From Dichotomicrobium sp964650735 (GTDB taxonomy: Bacteria > Pseudomonadota > Alphaproteobacteria > Rhizobiales > Rhodomicrobiaceae), in the NCBI GenBank assembly GCA_964650735.1, contig CAZYUT010000038.1:1-16565 (forward strand): a DNA stretch of 16,565 bases, read 5' to 3'. Both the position numbers and the translations under genes were made by a program. Shown one piece after another: positions 13,612-16,565 of this stretch (its first letter is position 1; each line of letters starts with the position of its first letter). The notes beneath the pieces are model-generated. The model saw nothing but the letters and a program-made list of their open reading frames with translations. It was not told the DNA's origin and made no database searches.

Positions 13612-13626
13612 GACTCGTGGCGGCTC

Positions 13627-13821
13627 TCAAGACAGCCGCAAAGCCATCGAGGGATCCGGGAAGCGATCGCGCACCTGGCGCGTTTCCGCTAGAGCCTCCG
13701 GATCGTCCGAGCGCAGGCACTCCGCGATCAGTTCCAGTAGCGAAGCGTGCATCTGCCGCTCCGCATTGGTCTGGGGCGGCGTCTTTGCCAGGAACCGAAG
13801 GATTTCACCGTAATCAGGCAT
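13627..13821 (-). CDS. Small hypothetical protein (64 residues)
   Basis: The peptide starts MPDYGEILRFLAKTPPQTN and continues as a polar, Leu/Glu/Arg-rich, mostly helical sequence without membrane segment or signal peptide. I do not recognise it. Codon use looks like that of neighbouring genes, with G or C at most third positions, which favours a real gene. The longer frame to 14118 is unconvincing; the ATG at 13821 has only a weak GAG upstream. It stands alone, convergent with the YcjF-type gene and divergent from phnM. A stem-loop with a T run on the minus strand (hairpin 1 at 13217-13273) could end its transcript, but is about 350 bases away. Confidence 0.45.
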   Translation of the reverse strand: MPDYGEILRFLAKTPPQTNAERQMHASLLELIAECLRSDDPEALAETRQVRDRFPDPSMALRLS

Positions 13822-14035
13822 CTCGCTCAACCCGTCTCGCTGCCTTGCTGGCTCGCGTTTTGCGTTGCTGCGCTGTTTGTTGTGATCTTTATGTCCCGCG
13901 CGTGTGACGAAAAAAAGGCCGAGGCAGGAAAATATCTTGACACATGCAAACACCACACAGCCACACTGCGGCCCGGATGCGACACTGCCTGGTTGGCAGC
14001 GCACCCCGGCGCTTTCATCAGGCGGCCATACGCCG

Positions 14036-14064
14036 CTGGCAGAGTACCAATCAGGCGCTATTCT
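14036..14064 (+). promoter_or_regulatory. Possible promoter of phnM-phnN
   Basis: CTGGCA (14036-14041), a 17-base spacer and TATTCT (14059-14064), each matching four of six consensus positions, about 40 bases before the phnM ATG. CTTTCATC occurs near 14011 and again near 14080; each resembles a single Pho-box half-site, but the spacing is wrong for a Pho box. Confidence 0.3.
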
Positions 14065-14105
14065 AGGCGCCGCAATGCCCCTTTCATCTCGGTTTAAGTG
14101 GATTG

Positions 14106-15266
14106 ATGCACAGAACATTGTCCGAAATAGAACAAGTCTTGACCAACGCGCGGATCGCGCTGCCCGAGGAGATGATCGACGGGTCGGTCGTGATTCGCGG
14201 CGGCGCGATCGCCGCGGTCGATGATACGCCCAGTCGCCTGCCCGGCGCGGAGGACTGCGAAGGCGATCTGCTGCTGCCCGGCCTAGTCGAACTGCACAGC
14301 GACAATCTGGAGCGCCACGTCATGCCGCGCCCCGGCACGCAGTGGCCGGTGGATGCGGCGGTGCTCAACCACGACCGGGAGATGACCGCGTTCGGCGTCA
14401 CCACGGTCTGCAACGCGCTGTGCGTCGGCGAGGTTCATAGCCACGCAATGCGCGTCGCTCTGCTTGACGAAATGGCGAGCGGGCTCGACCGCCAGATGAA
14501 AGCCGGCACGCTCAAGGCGGACCATTTCCTGCACTGGCGCTGCGAGTTGAGTTATGGCGGCCTGCTAGATTTGCTGGAGCCGCTGCTGAACCATTCGCGG
14601 CTGCGCATCCTCTCGCTGATGGATCATACGCCCGGTCAGCGCCAGTTCACCGACGAAGCGCGTTATGCGACCTATTACCAGGGCAAGTTCAACATGTCGG
14701 ATGAAGAGCTTGCCGCATTCATCGCCGAGCGCAAGGCCGACCAGGAACGCTACAGCGCGCGCAACCGGGCGCAGACCGTCCGCTGGGCGCATGAGCGCGG
14801 GCTGGTGCTTGCCAGCCATGACGATGCGACCGTAGAGCATGTGTCCGAAGCCCAGGCCGATGGCGTGGCCGTCGCCGAGTTCCCGACGACGCTGGCCTCC
14901 GCGCGTGCGGCGCATGCCGCCGGGCAGGCGGTTCTGATGGGCGGGCCGAACATCGTGCGTGGCGGCTCCCATTCCGGCAATGTCAACGCGCTCGAATTGG
15001 CCGAGGCAGGGACGCTCGATGTGCTCTCCGGCGATTATGTTCCAGCCGCGCTGGGCCATGCGATGCTGCTGCTGCCGCGCCTGTGCGAACAGATCAGTCT
15101 GCCGCAAGCGGTGGCTATGGCTACGCGCAACCCCGCGCGGGCGGTCGGCCTGGAGGATCGCGGCGAGATCGTCCCCGGACAGCGCGCTGACCTGATCCGC
15201 GTGCACGACCGCGACGGCGTGCCGGGCGTGCGCGCCGTATGGTGCGCAGGCGAGCGGATTGCGTGA
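14106..15266 (+). CDS. phnM: Alpha-D-ribose 1-methylphosphonate 5-triphosphate diphosphatase
   Basis: 386 residues. Seen: amidohydrolase-like N-terminal part (VLTNARIALPEEMIDGSVVI), metal-binding GLVELHSDNLERH with His64 and His71, LMDHTPGQRQF, LASHDDATVEHV, EFPTTLASARAAHAAG, MGGPNIVRGGSHSGNV, LSGDYVPAALGHAML and a closing NPARAVGLEDRGEIVPGQRADL. This is the PhnM signature from end to end. The enzyme removes pyrophosphate from ribosyl methylphosphonate triphosphate in the C-P lyase pathway, making the substrate of PhnJ. The ATG at 14106 was chosen over an adjacent in-frame TTG at 14103; the upstream GTGGA is a weak ribosome site. The stop overlaps the phnN start (TGATG). Confidence 0.94.
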   Translation: MHRTLSEIEQVLTNARIALPEEMIDGSVVIRGGAIAAVDDTPSRLPGAEDCEGDLLLPGLVELHSDNLERHVMPRPGTQWPVDAAVLNHDREMTAFGVTTVCNALCVGEVHSHAMRVALLDEMASGLDRQMKAGTLKADHFLHWRCELSYGGLLDLLEPLLNHSRLRILSLMDHTPGQRQFTDEARYATYYQGKFNMSDEELAAFIAERKADQERYSARNRAQTVRWAHERGLVLASHDDATVEHVSEAQADGVAVAEFPTTLASARAAHAAGQAVLMGGPNIVRGGSHSGNVNALELAEAGTLDVLSGDYVPAALGHAMLLLPRLCEQISLPQAVAMATRNPARAVGLEDRGEIVPGQRADLIRVHDRDGVPGVRAVWCAGERIA

Positions 15267-15883
15267 TGGCTGGCGCGGCGGAGACCGGGCCCGGCGTTCT
15301 GGTGCTGGTTGCGGGACCGTCGGGCGCGGGCAAGGACACGCTGATCGGCGCGGCTCGCGCGCATTTTCTTGGAGACAGGCGTTTTCACTTTCCCCGGCGG
15401 GTGGTGACGCGGGCGAGCGATGTGACCGAGCAGGTCCGCGAAGTCTCGCCCGTTGCGTTCGATGAAATCGAAGCGCGCGGCGGCTTTCTGCTTGCCTGGC
15501 GGGCGCACGGGCTGGCCTATGGCGTTCCGGTTGAGGCGCGCGATCATCTCGCCGATGGGCGCGTGGTCGTTGTCAATGTCTCGCGCAGGATTATCGGCGC
15601 GGCGTTCAGCGTCTGGCCGCGAAGCCATGCCGTTTACGTTCATGTCGCGCGGGAGATCCTGCAGGCCCGGCTGCAGCGCCGTGGCCGCGAAACCGCCGAG
15701 CAGATCGGGGTGCGTCTGTCCCGCGCCGCGCCCATCGCCGGGCCGGCAAGCGATTCGCATAAAGGAGCGACCATCATCGACAATTCCGGCCCGCTTGAGT
15801 GCGCGACGCAAAGCTTCTTCGACGTTCTGGAAGCTCAAGCGGACAGGGCGCAGCGGGCAATGAGCCGGAAGGGCGCAGCCTGA
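15266..15883 (+). CDS. phnN: Ribose 1,5-bisphosphokinase
   Basis: 205 residues, guanylate-kinase-like. Seen: P-loop GPSGAGKDT (17-25), FPRRVVTRAS (the guanylate-kinase RxxTTR position, here RRVVTR), LAWRAHGLAYGVP (substrate lobe), VVNVSRRII and LQRRGRETAEQIGVRL (lid region). PhnN phosphorylates ribose 1,5-bisphosphate to PRPP, the final step that returns the sugar from C-P lyase products to metabolism. It starts one base inside the phnM stop. Its last 49 bases overlap the DUF1045 gene that comes from the other strand, so the two ends must transcribe against each other. Confidence 0.92.
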   Translation: MAGAAETGPGVLVLVAGPSGAGKDTLIGAARAHFLGDRRFHFPRRVVTRASDVTEQVREVSPVAFDEIEARGGFLLAWRAHGLAYGVPVEARDHLADGRVVVVNVSRRIIGAAFSVWPRSHAVYVHVAREILQARLQRRGRETAEQIGVRLSRAAPIAGPASDSHKGATIIDNSGPLECATQSFFDVLEAQADRAQRAMSRKGAA

Positions 15884-16533
15884 TCCGGCTCGCCAAGCAG
15901 GCACAGGCTGCCGATCTCCAGCGGTTCGCGGGCGAACGGTCCGACGTGCGGCGCGAGCGCGGCCTGCACCCGGTCGAGCGGCCCCGGCGCGAGCGGGCCA
16001 GCAAGCGTAACGTGAAAGAGGAACTCGCTGAGCACGTGGGGATAGCCAAATTCGCGCGCGAATTGACGTTGCCGCTGCGAATGCCGCCCGGCCAGGTAGC
16101 GCGCCAGATCGGCTTCGGTGATCGGCGAGCGATAGGCTCCGAAATGCGTGACCGCCTCGGCTGCCAGCCAGTCCAGCCGCGCGGTGCCGCCATCCGGGAT
16201 CAGCGCCAGATGCTGCGAGAGGCGAGAAAGGCGTAGTGGTCCAGTGCGCCGCGCCGTGCGGCGGGCGCAAAACGCTCGCAGTTCATCAGCCAACATCCCG
16301 CCGGTGACGCTTTCGGCGGGCCGGAATGGCGCGACGATTGTCCCGTGCAGCGTGTAGCGCCGCGGGCGCGTGATCGCTTCAGCGGCCACGTCCGCCGGCA
16401 ATCCGAAGGTCGCGGGCGCGCCGACCTCGCCGCGCTCAGGGCACCAGCCGAACCAGTCCCGCCCGAACGCCGCCAGCGCACTGTCGGTTGGCGGCAGCCA
16501 AAAGATGGCATAACGCGCGAAGCTGTCGCTCAT
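15835..16533 (-). CDS. DUF1045 putative phosphonate metabolism protein (2H phosphoesterase-like)
   Basis: 232 residues, the usual length of the DUF1045/TIGR03223 family. Seen: two HxT motifs of the 2H phosphoesterase fold, TLHGTIVAPF with His63/Thr65 and FLFHVTLAGPL with His174/Thr176. The start is RYAIFWLPPTDSALAAFGRDW and the middle contains SPITEADLARYLAGRHSQRQ, both family-typical. These genes travel with C-P lyase operons. A phosphodiesterase step on a cyclic ribose phosphate, in place of PhnP, is a reasonable inference but not shown. GGAGG lies about 8 bases before ATG 16533. It belongs to a minus-strand unit whose upstream genes lie right of the window. The 3' end overlaps phnN by 49 bases. 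Confidence 0.88.
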   Translation of the reverse strand: MSDSFARYAIFWLPPTDSALAAFGRDWFGWCPERGEVGAPATFGLPADVAAEAITRPRRYTLHGTIVAPFRPAESVTGGMLADELRAFCARRTARRTGPLRLSRLSQHLALIPDGGTARLDWLAAEAVTHFGAYRSPITEADLARYLAGRHSQRQRQFAREFGYPHVLSEFLFHVTLAGPLAPGPLDRVQAALAPHVGPFAREPLEIGSLCLLGEPDQAAPFRLIARCALSA

Positions 16534-16565
16534 GCCGCGCCCTCCAGAGCACTTTCAGCAAAAGC
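16530..16565 (-). CDS. Possible C-terminal end of an upstream gene (cut by window edge)
   Basis: On the minus strand the last 36 bases read as an open frame, AFAESALEGAA and TGA, whose stop overlaps the DUF1045 start as ATGA. That arrangement is common inside operons, so an upstream phosphonate gene may end here. Twelve codons are too few to name it. Confidence 0.3.
   Translation of the reverse strand, partial: AFAESALEGAA

Larger units (their letters stand above)
13150..13626. other. Structured intergenic region without a convincing gene
   Basis: The 477 bases between the YcjF-type stop and the small minus-strand ORF hold long perfect stem-loops (13217-13329), a further repeat that can pair two ways (13388-13453), and short direct repeats at both ends. 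A minus-strand frame at 13156-13563 is Pro/Arg/Cys-rich and reads straight through the hairpin arms, so I do not call it a gene. The block may be a structured RNA or a dispersed intergenic repeat. Confidence 0.5.

Noticed and set aside
13937..13942. Perfect TTGACA upstream of phnM
   Set aside because: No acceptable -10 hexamer occurs 16-18 bases downstream; the CTGGCA/TATTCT pair closer to the gene fits better.
14011..14087. Possible Pho box before phnM
   Set aside because: Two CTTTCATC copies are present but about 70 bases apart, not in the 11-base repeat needed for PhoB binding.
13747..14097. Plus-strand ORF with a hydrophobic segment upstream of phnM
   Set aside because: It starts antisense to the small ORF, has no ribosome site, and ends in Arg-rich sequence typical of a shadow frame.

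Overview
The window is GC-rich bacterial DNA that looks like an alphaproteobacterium, probably Hyphomicrobiales (Rhizobiales) or a close order. This rests on gene content: a DksA with only one of the four zinc-finger cysteines, a PdhS/DivJ/PleC-like histidine kinase, the YcjX/YcjF-type pair, and carbon-phosphorus lyase accessory genes of alphaproteobacterial style. It is a draft scaffold, because a run of exactly 100 N sits at 1217-1316. No tRNA, rRNA, CRISPR array, insertion sequence or phage gene was seen.

Layout, left to right. (1) 1-282 (-): amino end of electron transfer flavoprotein-ubiquinone oxidoreductase, divergent from a type-4 uracil-DNA glycosylase (461 onward, +) that runs into the gap. 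(2) From the other side of the gap, a minus-strand operon: glutathione S-transferase, then an MBL-fold hydrolase, then a second uracil-DNA-glycosylase-superfamily protein cut by the gap. (3) 3250-4773 (+): membrane sensor histidine kinase, followed by about 570 bases without a clear gene. (4) 5341-8742 (+): a complete proVWX-like osmoprotectant ABC importer (ATPase with CBS domains, permease, periplasmic binding protein). It has a structured leader, a stem-loop between permease and binding protein, and a strong terminator. (5) 8879-9295 (-): dksA. (6) 9583-10530 (-): a FlgE-like protein that keeps the core hook domains but lacks both terminal helices. It is divergent from ycjX and a DUF697/TIGR01620 membrane protein (10664-13149, +), which overlap by ATGA. 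(7) 13150-14105: intergenic DNA with long perfect stem-loops, short repeats and one small minus-strand ORF. (8) 14106-16565: phnM and phnN (+), converging with and overlapping a DUF1045 2H-phosphoesterase gene (-). These are accessory genes of the C-P lyase pathway; the phnG-L core is not in the window.

Working together: the ABC importer should take up glycine betaine, proline betaine or choline. PhnM and PhnN process ribosyl methylphosphonate intermediates toward PRPP. The GST/MBL/UDG operon mixes detoxification and repair. The most unusual items are the orphan FlgE core beside ycjX/ycjF, the mutually exclusive hairpins before the proV-like gene, and the structured intergenic block at 13217-13453.
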